Source of the DNA: an uncultured Campylobacter sp.
Lineage (GTDB): Bacteria; Campylobacterota; Campylobacteria; Campylobacterales; Campylobacteraceae
Reading direction: 5' to 3'
Length of the DNA: 44,982 nucleotides
Assembly (NCBI RefSeq): GCF_938015785.1
Contig: NZ_CALLWC010000066.1
Location: 1 to 44,982 of the forward strand
The position numbers and the translations under genes are program-made. Below the pieces are notes generated by a model, which was given only the letters and a program-made list of their open reading frames with translations, did no database searches and was not told the DNA's origin. Shown piece by piece: positions 26,201 through 35,362 of the stretch (the first letter of the stretch is position 1; each line of letters starts with the position of its first letter).

Positions 26201-27517
26201 TTAAGCTTTGCCGTTTAGCTTATACGCGCAGCGCAGATAAACGTCCACTCCCGCAAGCAGCGAGTCCTCGTCGAAGTCAAATTTGCCGTTGTGATGCCCC
26301 GCCGCAAGCGTCGTGCCGATCATCAGATATCCGCTCTTGCCGCCCGCATCTTGCACCGAGCGCATAAAATGCGCGAAGTCCTCGCATGCGCCGAAATTTA
26401 GCTCCCTTACGATCTTGTCGTTATCGATAAACGGCGATGCCTTCGCCGCATCCTCGTAAAGCTGCGTTGTAGCCTCATCGCTATCGCCGCCTGCGGTGCC
26501 GCCCGTGACCTGCACGTCGTAGCTGACGCCGTAAATTTTAGAAACGCCCTCCACTATGTCCATACATTTGGCCTTCATAAACTCATTCAGCTCCGTGCTC
26601 TCGCCGCGAGTCTCGCACGCGAGATAGCCGTTAGGCGCGATGACGTTGCGTCCTTCGCCTGCGCGCAGTACGCCTACGTTGATACGCGTGACGCCGTCCG
26701 CGTGCCTCGTGATGCCGTGCATATCAAGCGCCATCTCGGCTGCCGCGAGCAGAGCATTGGCTCCGTTTTGCGGCGCGCCCGCTGCGTGAGCGGACTTACC
26801 CTTTAAATTTACGTCAAATTTAGTGGTCGCGAGTAGCTTTTTGGTGCCGCAGATGATGCCTCTCATGGTAGTCGCCTGAAAGCCGATATGACCGCCCAGC
26901 AAGTAATCCACGCCCTTGGTAACGCCCGCAGCTTCCATACCCACGGCGCCCCTGGTGCCCTCCTCGGCGGTTTGAAAGATAAATCTAAATTTACCGCTAA
27001 AATCATCTAAGCTCTGCGCGATGAGCTTCGCTAAAGCAAGCCCCATCGTGATATGCCCATCGTGCCCGCACGCGTGCGTAATGCCGCTAATATCGGAGCG
27101 AAAGCCCTCCTTAAAAGGGCGGTGGTCCGCGTCCGTACTCTCGGTCACATCCACGCCGTCTATGTCAAATCTAAAAGCGACCGTCTTGCCCGCGCGCCCT
27201 GTGTCGATCTGCGCCACTAGACCCGTTAGCCCGTCCTCCATCGCATCAAGAAATTTTATCTGATCTGCGTTTAGAAGCCCCTCGGCGCGCTGCTTCGCCT
27301 TCTCGCAGGCATCCTTGCTACCTACGCCCTGCCTTGCCTCAGCCTTTACAACCTCGCGACCGAGCTTTATCTCATAGCCCAAGCGCTGCATACGATCTGC
27401 GATAACCGCGGTCGTAAAAAAGGTAAACCAGCCCGTCTCGGGATGCGAGTGGAAAAACCTGCGATCCCCGATCATCTCGCCTTTGAGCGCCTCTACTTTT
27501 TGTGCGATAGCATCCAT
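26201..27517 (-). CDS. M20 family amidohydrolase, AbgA-like
   Basis: A 438-residue zinc amidohydrolase resembling AbgA, one subunit of p-aminobenzoyl-glutamate hydrolase, and other N-acyl or indole-3-acyl amino acid hydrolases. Motifs: FFHSHPETGWFTF near 22, HACGHDGHITMGLAL near 165, FQTAEEGTRGAVGME near 196, and AGHHNGKFDFDEDSL near the C-terminus. It lacks an AbgB partner, so p-aminobenzoyl-glutamate as substrate is not shown. AAAGGAGAGAAA precedes the ATG. Spacing to its neighbours is about 10 bases, consistent with one operon. Confidence 0.9.
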   Translation of the reverse strand: MDAIAQKVEALKGEMIGDRRFFHSHPETGWFTFFTTAVIADRMQRLGYEIKLGREVVKAEARQGVGSKDACEKAKQRAEGLLNADQIKFLDAMEDGLTGLVAQIDTGRAGKTVAFRFDIDGVDVTESTDADHRPFKEGFRSDISGITHACGHDGHITMGLALAKLIAQSLDDFSGKFRFIFQTAEEGTRGAVGMEAAGVTKGVDYLLGGHIGFQATTMRGIICGTKKLLATTKFDVNLKGKSAHAAGAPQNGANALLAAAEMALDMHGITRHADGVTRINVGVLRAGEGRNVIAPNGYLACETRGESTELNEFMKAKCMDIVEGVSKIYGVSYDVQVTGGTAGGDSDEATTQLYEDAAKASPFIDNDKIVRELNFGACEDFAHFMRSVQDAGGKSGYLMIGTTLAAGHHNGKFDFDEDSLLAGVDVYLRCAYKLNGKA

Positions 27518-27527
27518 TTTCTCTCCT

Positions 27528-28766
27528 TTATTCTCTGGCTAAATTTAACATCGCCGCAGCTAGAACCTTCGTAGCGGCGAAAGCGTCGTTCCAGTTTATG
27601 CTTTCGTTTACGTTGTGGCTGATACCGTCCTTGCACGGCACGAAAAGCATCCCCACGCGATCCGCAAGCTCCGTCATATTCATCGCGTCGTGTCCCGCGC
27701 CGCTAGGAAGCCTCAGGCTTGGAATTTTAAGCTCGCAGGCACAGCTCTCAAGCAGATTTATCATCTCCTCGCTTAGCTTTACAGGGCGATCTTTGATGAG
27801 ATTTTTTAGTTCAAATCTGCATCCTCGGCGAGCACAAATTTCATCTATCGCGGCGCAAATTTCATCGTCCGCCGCCCTGAGTGCTTCCTCGTCTATATCG
27901 CGTATATCAAGGCCTAGCGTGCAGGCGCCCGGGATCACGTTTAGCACGCCGGGCAGTGCGTTTGCATAGCCCGTCGTCGCGACCGTGGTTTTGCCCGCCT
28001 TAGCGATCCTCTCCGCGCTTAAAACGATCTCGCTAGCGCAAGCTAGGGCGTCGCAGCGCATATCCATCGGCGTAGCGCCGCTGTGATCGGCTCTGCCCTC
28101 GATCCACAGCTCGTATCGCACGGGCGCGGCGATACCCGTGACGATGCCTACTGGGATGCCCCGCCTCTGCAATACCGGCCCCTGCTCGATATGAAGCTCG
28201 ATATAGCTATGAAAGCTGGATTTTGGCAGGATGCAGCTTTTTAAATTTGCGGGATTTAGCCCGAAAGCCTCCATGGCGTCAAATAGCGAAATTCCGTCCC
28301 CATCCTTTAGCTCGTCTAGCCGCTTTTGTGAGAGCTTGCCGCTAATTATCTTGCTGCCTACGGTCGCCATTTTAAAGCGGCTCGATTCCTCGCAAACAAA
28401 GACGATGAGCTCCAACGGGCGCGCAAGCTTTTCGCCGCTATCTCGCACCGCTCGGATCGCCTCCAAAGCAGCCATGACGCCCAGCGTGCCGTCGTAAAAG
28501 CCGCCCTGCGGTACGCTATCGATATGCGAGCCAGCACTTACGGACGGCAGATCGGGATTTTGAACGCCTCCAAATTTAGCGAAAATATTGCCCGTATCGT
28601 CGATTTTGATCTTGAAATTTTCTTTTTGAAGTAGCGATATGAGGAAGTTGCGCGCCTCTTTATCCTCGCGCGAAAACGCAAGCCGCGTAAGCCCACCGCC
28701 CGCCAAAGCCCCAAAACGGCTTATCTGTTCGAACTCGCTTTTAAGGCGCCGTGTGTTTATGTCCAT
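27528..28766 (-). CDS. M20 family hydrolase, allantoate/N-carbamoyl-amino-acid amidohydrolase type
   Basis: A 412-residue zinc amidase of the AllC/HyuC (N-carbamoyl-L-amino acid hydrolase, ureidoglycolate/allantoate) group. Signatures: AGSHIDSVPQGGFYDGTLGV near 80, VFVCEESSRF near 125, IELHIEQGPVL near 190 and GAGHDAMNM near 355. The substrate could be a carbamoyl- or acyl-amino acid, and no purine-degradation genes are present to support allantoate. AAAAAGGGGATTT precedes the ATG. It appears to be the promoter-proximal gene of the operon to pepT. Confidence 0.88.
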   Translation of the reverse strand: MDINTRRLKSEFEQISRFGALAGGGLTRLAFSREDKEARNFLISLLQKENFKIKIDDTGNIFAKFGGVQNPDLPSVSAGSHIDSVPQGGFYDGTLGVMAALEAIRAVRDSGEKLARPLELIVFVCEESSRFKMATVGSKIISGKLSQKRLDELKDGDGISLFDAMEAFGLNPANLKSCILPKSSFHSYIELHIEQGPVLQRRGIPVGIVTGIAAPVRYELWIEGRADHSGATPMDMRCDALACASEIVLSAERIAKAGKTTVATTGYANALPGVLNVIPGACTLGLDIRDIDEEALRAADDEICAAIDEICARRGCRFELKNLIKDRPVKLSEEMINLLESCACELKIPSLRLPSGAGHDAMNMTELADRVGMLFVPCKDGISHNVNESINWNDAFAATKVLAAAMLNLARE

Positions 28767-29066
28767 AAATCCCCTTTTTTAAAAAATTTATGAATACGGC
28801 ATTTTAATATTAAATTTATATAACAAAGCTGAAATTTATCTATCGCGGCGGCGCATACCAGCACTAAACCGCATGGACAAGAGCAAATATTTGTGGTAGC
28901 AAGACTCGTATTCTAAATTTCAGCCGCCACAGAATATAAAATTTAAACCAACCCTGCCGTCAATCTCGCTGTAAAACATATAAGCGGCAGCAATGGCGTA
29001 TCTAGCACGTCGTCACCTAGATTTAGCGGCAAATTTAATAGCAAAATTTAAAGCGTGGCACGATAA
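28767..29066. promoter_or_regulatory. Spacer with presumed promoter of the peptide-use operon
   Basis: The minus-strand start of the operon at 28766 is preceded by an AT-rich stretch, with TATATAAAT and TATTAAAAT around 28801-28823 as candidate -10 boxes. The rest, to about 29066, holds no supported gene. Confidence 0.3.
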
Positions 29067-29067
29067 A

Positions 29068-29156
29068 ATCTTAAAACAAAATTTCAAGTAGATTTTTAAA
29101 TATAAAATTTCAAACGGAATCTTAAATGCAGAATTTCAAATAAATTTTAAAATTCC
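29068..29156. repeat. Degenerate tandem repeat, about 25-bp unit
   Basis: Three and a half units resembling ATCTTAAA-nnn-AAAATTTCAA-nnnn: they begin near 29068, 29092, 29119 and 29144. The last unit runs into the accC terminator. The words match the GAAATTT arrays in other spacers of this window. Confidence 0.6.
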
Positions 29157-29183
29157 AAGAGTATCATCCCTTGGAATTTTAAA
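29146..29183 (-). terminator. Terminator of accB-accC
   Basis: TTTAAAATTCCAAG (29146-29159) and CTTGGAATTTTAAA (29170-29183) are perfectly complementary over 14 bases with a 10-base loop, immediately downstream of the accC stop. Minus-strand continuation is AAATTTATTTG. Confidence 0.65.
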
Positions 29184-29184
29184 T

Positions 29185-30522
29185 TTAATGCTTGGCTAGG
29201 TAATTTGTGTCGTAATTATTATCCACGAAATCGGGGTTATTCATCATCCTAAGATGAAAATCGCGCGTCGATTTTATGCCGCCGATGATGAGCTCATCTA
29301 GCGCGACCTTCATCTTCGCGATCGCGCGCGCGCGGTCCTTGTCGTAAACGATGAGCTTGCCGATCATGCTGTCGTAGTAAGGCGGCACCGAGTAGCCCTC
29401 ATAAACGTGGCTATCCATTCGCACATTTCTGCCGCCCGGAGCGACGTATTTTGTGATTTTGCCCGGGTTTGGCATAAAGCTTTTGGAGTCCTCGGCGGTG
29501 ATGCGACACTCAAGCGCATGCCCGCTAAATTTTATCTCGCTTTGAGGCAGCAGCTTCTCGCCCTGCGCGATACGGATCATCCACTCGATCAGATCGAGCC
29601 CGCTTCGCATCTCGCTTACGGTGTGTTCGACCTGCAAGCGAGTATTCATCTCGATGAAGTAGAATTTCTTATCCTTACCGTCGTATAAAAACTCAAACGT
29701 TCCAGCACTTGCGTATCCGATCGCCTTAGCGGCGCGAACCGCCGTTTCGTGCAGGCTCTTTCGCGTCGGCTCGTCCAAGATCACGGCTGGGCTTTCTTCG
29801 ATCAGCTTTTGATGGCGGCGCTGCATCGAGCAGTCGCGCTCGCCGATATGCACGACGTGTCCGTGCTCGTCGCCCAAGACCTGAACCTCTATGTGGCGCG
29901 GATTTGTGATATATTTTTCCATATACATCGTGCCGTCGCCGAATGCACTCATCGCTTCGCTTTCTGCCGACCAAAAGAGCTTTTCAATATCCTCTTCGCG
30001 CTCGACCACGCGCATTCCGCGCCCGCCGCCGCCGGCTGCGGCTTTGATGATGACCGGATAGCCGATTTCAGCGGCTAGCTTGCGTGCTTCTTCGACGCTT
30101 GCGATCGCGCCGTCGCTGCCAGGCACTACAGGAATGCCCGCGCGCATCATCACTTGCTTAGCCTTGCTCTTATCGCTCATTAAAGTCATTGCCTCGACGC
30201 TTGGACCGATAAATTTAATGCCGTGCTTAGCGCAAATTTCTACGAAATTTTGACTTTCGCTCAAAAAGCCGTATCCCGGAAATATCGCGTCAGCTTCGGT
30301 TAGCTCGCAGGCCGTGATGATCGCGGGGATATTTAGGTAACTATCGCTACTGCGCGGTCCGCCTATACAGACCGACGCGTCGGCGTATTTGACGTAAAGC
30401 GCGTCCTGATCGGCGGTGGAGTGCACGACGATGGCTTGCTTGCCCATCTCTTGGATCGTGCGAAGCGCTCTAAGCGCTATCTCGCCACGATTTGCGATTA
30501 GAATTTTTTTAAGCTCCCTCAT
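29185..30522 (-). CDS. accC: Acetyl-CoA carboxylase biotin carboxylase subunit
   Basis: A 445-residue ATP-grasp enzyme that carboxylates the biotin of AccB, the first step of fatty acid synthesis. Seen in order: KILIANRGEIALRALR at the N-terminus, IKAAAGGGGRGMRVV glycine-rich ATP loop near 158, HIEVQVLGDEHG near 210, ERDCSMQRRHQKLIEE near 230 and FIEMNTRLQVEHTVSE near 288. Full length. Its ATG overlaps the accB stop by four bases, so the two are coupled. Confidence 0.96.
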   Translation of the reverse strand: MRELKKILIANRGEIALRALRTIQEMGKQAIVVHSTADQDALYVKYADASVCIGGPRSSDSYLNIPAIITACELTEADAIFPGYGFLSESQNFVEICAKHGIKFIGPSVEAMTLMSDKSKAKQVMMRAGIPVVPGSDGAIASVEEARKLAAEIGYPVIIKAAAGGGGRGMRVVEREEDIEKLFWSAESEAMSAFGDGTMYMEKYITNPRHIEVQVLGDEHGHVVHIGERDCSMQRRHQKLIEESPAVILDEPTRKSLHETAVRAAKAIGYASAGTFEFLYDGKDKKFYFIEMNTRLQVEHTVSEMRSGLDLIEWMIRIAQGEKLLPQSEIKFSGHALECRITAEDSKSFMPNPGKITKYVAPGGRNVRMDSHVYEGYSVPPYYDSMIGKLIVYDKDRARAIAKMKVALDELIIGGIKSTRDFHLRMMNNPDFVDNNYDTNYLAKH

Positions 30523-30977
30523 AGCTTCTCGACCTCAAACAGCGCCATAGCGTATTCGACGGGTTGTCCGTCTTCGACGAGAGCTTTTTTGATGCGGCAG
30601 TCGAATTCCGCTTCGATCTCGTTCATAATCTTCATCGCTTCGATGATGCCGATCGTATCGCCCTTATGCACGACCTGGCCTACGCTTACGAACTCTGCCG
30701 CACCGGGGCTCGGCGCCTTATAAAAAGTGCCAACCATCGGGCTGTCGATCGTATCCATCGAGCCTTTTGTGGCGGGCTTGTCGCCCACGAGCACGTTTAC
30801 TGAAGGCGCAGCAAGCTGCGGAGCGGGTGTCGGTGCGGCGAGCTGAGGCGTGCTCCCACCGCATGGGCCATATTTTTTTATCTCGATTTCAAAATCTTTA
30901 TCTTTAATTTTTAGCTCGTTAATGCCTTGCTTTTCGCCGAAAAAGTCCATTAACTCTTTGATTTCTGCTTTTGTCAT
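30519..30977 (-). CDS. accB: Biotin carboxyl carrier protein of acetyl-CoA carboxylase
   Basis: A 152-residue carrier. The C-terminal biotinyl domain has the signature EAMKIMNE with Lys116 as the biotin attachment residue, preceded by SPMVGTFYKAPSPGA, the family thumb region. Residues 40-65 form the usual Pro/Ala linker. CAGGAGAAATTT precedes the ATG, and TATAAA near 31018-31023 on the minus strand may be its -10 box. It forms a two-gene unit with accC. Confidence 0.95.
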   Translation of the reverse strand: MTKAEIKELMDFFGEKQGINELKIKDKDFEIEIKKYGPCGGSTPQLAAPTPAPQLAAPSVNVLVGDKPATKGSMDTIDSPMVGTFYKAPSPGAAEFVSVGQVVHKGDTIGIIEAMKIMNEIEAEFDCRIKKALVEDGQPVEYAMALFEVEKL

Positions 30978-31390
30978 AAATTTCTCCTGAAAAAATTTGC
31001 GAAATTTTAGCTAAATTTTTATAATTGTTTCTTTAAATGGATTTTTGCGGGACTTTTAAGAAGTGCAAAGCAAAATTTACGACAGAATTTGCGGACTGAT
31101 TTTAAGGATTTATAGGCTGCGATTTGCCTCGTTCATTTTAAGCTCGAACTTCGCAAGCGAAACACGAAATTTTGCCGCAAGAACGTAAAATTATTTTGAA
31201 TTCTTTAAAATTTATACTTCATTTTACGACTAGAATTCTACGCTTTAAACGTTAGATTCCGCGCTTTGCTTTAAAATTCCACCTTCGGGCTCGTATCAAA
31301 ATCCTGTGCCTTGCTTTTCTTTAAAATTTTATACCGAAATTTTATTTTAAAGCCTCGCGCCGAAATTCTATCCGCGCGAAACCCTATGCG
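30978..31390. other. AT-rich spacer with repeated GAAATTY words
   Basis: About 410 bases between accB and the asparaginase gene. From about 31165 words such as GAAATTTTG, GAATTCTT, GAATTCTA, AAATTCCA and GAAATTTTA recur about ten times at irregular 15-30 base steps. The first 50 bases hold the presumed accB promoter. No gene seen. Confidence 0.4.
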
Positions 31391-32440
31391 TTAATGTGTC
31401 GCAAAAAAGCTCTGAATTTTCGCTTTATCGCTCGTTTTGCTAAGAGCCAGCATCAGCAGCACGCGCGCCTTTTGCGGATTTAGATTATCGGCGGTTATAA
31501 AGCCGAGCTTAGCGTCGTCCACCTCTGAGCCTACGCTAGTTGAGCCGCTGCCCGTGCGGCTTGAGCGCACGACTATCACACCCGCTTCGCTAGCTTTTGC
31601 AAGCGCAGCCTCCGTATCGGGGTATAAATTTCCGTTTCCCATGCCGGCGACTACGATACCCTTAGCGCCCTTTTGTACGGCAGTCTCTACGAAATCGCTC
31701 ACGTCCTGCGGATGCGCGTAAATAATATCGACGCGCGGCAAGGATTTCAAATCCTTGATATTAAACTCGCTTGCGACGGTGTGTTTGCGAAGCGGTGCCA
31801 TATAGAAATTTACAACTCCGTAATTCACGGTGCCGATCTTACCGGAATTCGGCGAGGCAAAAGCCGCAACGTTAGTAGTATTTGTTTTCGTAACCTCGCG
31901 CGCAGCATGAATCTCGTCGTTCATCACTACAAGAGCGCCCTTTTCGCGAGCGTTTTTATCTGCCGCAACGCTTACGGCGTTAAAGATATTTAAAGGGCCG
32001 TCCGCACTCATAGAATCAGCGTTTCGCATCGCGCCCACCAGCACGATCGGTTTTTTAGATTTTACTACCAAGCTTAAAAAATACGCCGTCTCCTCCATCG
32101 TATCGGTTCCGTGCACGATGACGACTCCGTCGACGTCGTTTTTGGTAAGCAGCTCGCTTACGCGGTTTGCGAGCTTGAGCCAAATTTCGTCATTCATCTC
32201 CTGCGAGCCGATATTTGAAATTTGCTCGCTTTTAATCGTAGCTAAATCCCCCAGTTGCGGCACTGCCGATAAGATATCTTCTACACCCTTAGAGCCTGCG
32301 GTATAGTTGCCCTCCGTGGCACTTGCGCTGCTTCCCGCGATCGTGCCGCCGGTAGCTAAAATATAAATATTTGGCTTCGCAGCAGCCAAAGATGACGCGA
32401 TAAAAAACGTAATAAACGCAAATTTCTTGAGTAGTCCCAT
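31391..32440 (-). CDS. ansB: Type II L-asparaginase (periplasmic)
   Basis: A 349-residue enzyme hydrolysing asparagine (and possibly glutamine) to aspartate and ammonia. A signal peptide is clear: MGLLKKF, a hydrophobic core and SSLAAA before the mature start near residue 22. Catalytic threonines lie in ILATGGTIAGS and VVIVHGTDTMEETAY. The lid region (EGNYTAGSKG) is present. The name ansA is also used for campylobacter homologues; the signal peptide supports the periplasmic type II form. It makes aspartate outside the cytoplasm, which fits the nearby peptide and C4-dicarboxylate operon. Confidence 0.94.
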   Translation of the reverse strand: MGLLKKFAFITFFIASSLAAAKPNIYILATGGTIAGSSASATEGNYTAGSKGVEDILSAVPQLGDLATIKSEQISNIGSQEMNDEIWLKLANRVSELLTKNDVDGVVIVHGTDTMEETAYFLSLVVKSKKPIVLVGAMRNADSMSADGPLNIFNAVSVAADKNAREKGALVVMNDEIHAAREVTKTNTTNVAAFASPNSGKIGTVNYGVVNFYMAPLRKHTVASEFNIKDLKSLPRVDIIYAHPQDVSDFVETAVQKGAKGIVVAGMGNGNLYPDTEAALAKASEAGVIVVRSSRTGSGSTSVGSEVDDAKLGFITADNLNPQKARVLLMLALSKTSDKAKIQSFFATH

Positions 32441-32485
32441 AGTTGCTCCTTAAAAAGTGATAAAATTTTTATAATTTAAGCAAAA

Positions 32486-32536
32486 TTCTAGCATAAAATT
32501 TTTATTATATTTTATTTTGCTGCTATAATGCGCGAA
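32486..32536. promoter_or_regulatory. Divergent promoters of asparaginase and dcd
   Basis: On the plus strand, TGCTATAAT (-10 at 32524-32529 with extended TGn) precedes dcd by about 35 bases. On the minus strand, TATAAT at 32504-32509 (or TAGAAT at 32486-32491) serves the asparaginase gene. The region is very AT-rich. Confidence 0.55.
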
Positions 32537-32563
32537 AAATTTTGATTATTTTAAGGAAATTTT

Positions 32564-33127
32564 ATGGGACTGAAAAGCGATAAATGGATCAGACAGATGT
32601 CGCAGCAGCACGATATGATAGCGCCCTTTTGCGAGGAAAATATCGGTCGCGGCGTCGTTAGCTACGGACTTTCTAGCTACGGATACGACATACGCGTAGC
32701 GCGCGAATTTAAAATTTTTACAAACGTCGGTGGAACGGTCGTCGATCCTAAAAATTTCGACGCAAAAAACGTCGTGGATTTTGAGGGCGACGTCTGCATC
32801 GTGCCGCCGAATTCCTTCGCGTTAGCGCGCACTATCGAATACTTCAAAATGCCGCGCGACGCGCTTGCGATCTGCCTGGGTAAAAGCACCTATGCGCGCT
32901 GTGGCATCATCGTAAACGTAACGCCCTTTGAGCCCGGTTTTGAGGGGCACATCACGATTGAAATTTCCAACACCACGCCGCTGCCTGCAAAAATTTACGC
33001 GAACGAAGGCATCGCGCAGGTTTTGTTTCTGCAAGGAGATGAGCCGTGCGAGGTGAGCTACTGCGACAAAAAGGGCAAATACCAAAGCCAAAAGGGCATC
33101 ACGCTGCCTAGAATTCTAAAGGATTAA
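32564..33127 (+). CDS. dcd: dCTP deaminase
   Basis: A 187-residue enzyme that deaminates dCTP to dUTP for thymidylate synthesis. Signature segments are SYGLSSYGYDIRV near 36 and LGKSTYARCGIIVNVTPFEP near 105, with the catalytic Glu in GFEGHITIEISN. Length is typical of the family. AAGGAAATTTT precedes the ATG. topA starts 3 bases after its stop, so the two genes are co-transcribed. Confidence 0.96.
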   Translation: MGLKSDKWIRQMSQQHDMIAPFCEENIGRGVVSYGLSSYGYDIRVAREFKIFTNVGGTVVDPKNFDAKNVVDFEGDVCIVPPNSFALARTIEYFKMPRDALAICLGKSTYARCGIIVNVTPFEPGFEGHITIEISNTTPLPAKIYANEGIAQVLFLQGDEPCEVSYCDKKGKYQSQKGITLPRILKD

Positions 33128-33130
33128 ACA

Positions 33131-35362
33131 ATGAAAAATTTAATCATCGTAGAATCCCCGGCAAAAGCCAAAACGATCAAAAATTTCTTAGGCGACGATT
33201 ACGACGTCATCGCGTCTAAAGGACATATCCGCGATCTGCCGCAGAAAAAATTCGGCATTAAAATCAAAGATAAAAGCTTCGAGCCCGAATACGAAATTAG
33301 CGCCGACCACGATCAGATCGTAAAGCAGATAAAGACGCTCGCCAAAAAGGCGGATCAAATTTATCTCGCGACGGACGAGGACCGCGAGGGCGAGGCGATC
33401 GCCTATCATATCGCCGCTTCAATCGGCAAGCAAGCGGAGGATCTGCCGCGCATCGTATTTCACGAGATCACCAAAAGCGCGATCTCAAACGCGCTAAGCT
33501 CGCCGCGCAAGCTAAATATCGCAAGCGTAAACGCCCAACAAGCGCGCCGCCTGCTCGATCGCATCGTGGGTTACAAGCTAAGCCCGCTTTTAAATTTAAA
33601 GATCCAGCGCGGCTTAAGCGCGGGTCGCGTCCAAAGCGCTGCGCTTAAGATCGTCGTCGATCGCGAGCGTGAAATTTTAAATTTTAAGCCGGTAGAATTT
33701 CACAGCATCGACGCGGTTTTTAAAAAGGACTTGGAAGCCGAGCTCGTGGAATTTCGCGGCGAAAAAATGGAAAAGCTCTCGGTTAAAAACGCGGCGCAGG
33801 CTAGCGAGATCGTCTCTGAGCTGCAAAAAGACAGATTTAGCGTAGAGAGTATCGAGAGCAAATCGCGCAAGACGAACCCCTACCCGCCGTTTATGACCTC
33901 GACGCTGCAGCAGGCGGCGAGCACGGCTCTGGGCTTTAATCCGCGCAAGACGATGAGCCTCGCGCAGAGCCTTTACGAAGGCGTCAATACCAAAAACGGC
34001 GGCGCGATCACCTATATGCGAACCGACTCGCTAAATATCGCTAAAGAAGCAATCGTAGCGGCTCGCGAGCTGATCGGTGAGCGCTTCGGCGAAAAATATC
34101 TGCCCAAAAGCCCGAATTTATACGCCACCAAAAGTAAAGGCGCGCAGGAAGCGCACGAAGCGATACGGCCTACCGATCTAAAGCTTACCCCCGAGCTCGC
34201 GCAAAAAATCCTGCCTCGCGACGAATACCGCCTTTACGCGCTCATCTATAACCGCTTCGTAGCCTCACAGATGAGCCCTAGCGTCTCGCAGATCCAAACG
34301 ATCATCGTACGCGGCGAAGCGGGCGCATTTAAGATCAGCGGGCGTAAAGTGGAATTTGACGGATTTTACAAGGCTTACGGCGATCTGGATAAGGATAAAA
34401 TTTTACCGAGCCTTAGCGCGGGCGACGCGATGAGCCTGCAAAGCCTAAGTTCGCAGCAGCACTTCACCGAGCCGCCGGCGCGCTATTCGGAAGCGAGCCT
34501 CATCAAAAAGCTCGAAAGCCTCGGCATTGGCAGGCCCTCGACTTATGCGCCTACCATCTCGCTGCTTACGGCGCGCAACTACGTAAATATCGAGCAAAAG
34601 CACCTGGTGCCGAGCGAGATCGCCTTTAAGATCACCGAGATGCTGGAGCAAAATTTTAAAAACATCGTCGATAGCGAGTTTACCTCCAAAATGGAGGAGA
34701 AGCTCGACGACATCGCCGAAAACAAAGCGGACTGGCAGCAAATTTTGGCGGATTTTTACTACCCTTTTATGGACGAGATCGCCAAAGGAAAAACGTCGAT
34801 CGTAAGCCAAAAGCTAGCCGAAAAGATCGGCGAAGCATGCCCGAACTGCGGCGGCGAGCTACTTAAGAGGCAGGGCAGATTCGGCGAGTTTATCGCTTGC
34901 TCGAACTATCCGAAATGCAAATACTCGCGCAACGCGGACGCCAGCGCCGAGGGGGCAAGCGAGGAGAAGGCGGCGCCCGAAGTACTAGATGAGAAATGCC
35001 CGCAGTGCGGTAAAAATTTAATCAAGCGCAAAGGCAGATACGGCGAGTTTATCGCTTGCGAGGGCTATCCGAAGTGCAAATACTCGCGCAAAATCGAGGG
35101 TGCGGCAAAGGAGAAAAAACCGCTGCTCTCCACGGGCGTTAAGTGTCCGAGCTGCGGCACGGGCGAGATCGTCGAGCGCTTCTCTAGACGCGGCAAATTT
35201 TACGGCTGCACGAACTACCCTAAATGCGGCTTTGTGAGCAACTACGCGCCGATCGCGCGCGCATGCCCGCAGTGCGGCAACTCATACATGCTCCGCAAAG
35301 AGCTGAAAAAAGGCAACTTCGCCGAGTGCCCGCAGTGCAAGCTTAAAGAAGAGATCGATTGA
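33131..35362 (+). CDS. topA: DNA topoisomerase I
   Basis: A 743-residue type IA topoisomerase relaxing negative supercoils. The Toprim domain holds IVESPAKAKTIKNFLG and ATDEDREGEAIAYH. The active tyrosine lies in ITYMRTDSLN, near residue 297. Four C-terminal zinc-finger-like units follow at about residues 571, 622, 670 and 710: three of C-x2-C...C-x4-C(K) type (CPNCGG, CPQCGK, CPSCGT) and one CPQCGN...CPQCK unit. AAAGGATTAAACA precedes the ATG. Its TGA overlaps the next start. Confidence 0.96.
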   Translation: MKNLIIVESPAKAKTIKNFLGDDYDVIASKGHIRDLPQKKFGIKIKDKSFEPEYEISADHDQIVKQIKTLAKKADQIYLATDEDREGEAIAYHIAASIGKQAEDLPRIVFHEITKSAISNALSSPRKLNIASVNAQQARRLLDRIVGYKLSPLLNLKIQRGLSAGRVQSAALKIVVDREREILNFKPVEFHSIDAVFKKDLEAELVEFRGEKMEKLSVKNAAQASEIVSELQKDRFSVESIESKSRKTNPYPPFMTSTLQQAASTALGFNPRKTMSLAQSLYEGVNTKNGGAITYMRTDSLNIAKEAIVAARELIGERFGEKYLPKSPNLYATKSKGAQEAHEAIRPTDLKLTPELAQKILPRDEYRLYALIYNRFVASQMSPSVSQIQTIIVRGEAGAFKISGRKVEFDGFYKAYGDLDKDKILPSLSAGDAMSLQSLSSQQHFTEPPARYSEASLIKKLESLGIGRPSTYAPTISLLTARNYVNIEQKHLVPSEIAFKITEMLEQNFKNIVDSEFTSKMEEKLDDIAENKADWQQILADFYYPFMDEIAKGKTSIVSQKLAEKIGEACPNCGGELLKRQGRFGEFIACSNYPKCKYSRNADASAEGASEEKAAPEVLDEKCPQCGKNLIKRKGRYGEFIACEGYPKCKYSRKIEGAAKEKKPLLSTGVKCPSCGTGEIVERFSRRGKFYGCTNYPKCGFVSNYAPIARACPQCGNSYMLRKELKKGNFAECPQCKLKEEID

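Noticed and set aside
26201..28766. Allantoin/purine degradation operon
   Set aside because: The AllC-like gene has no allantoinase, ureidoglycolate or urease genes nearby; context is peptide use.
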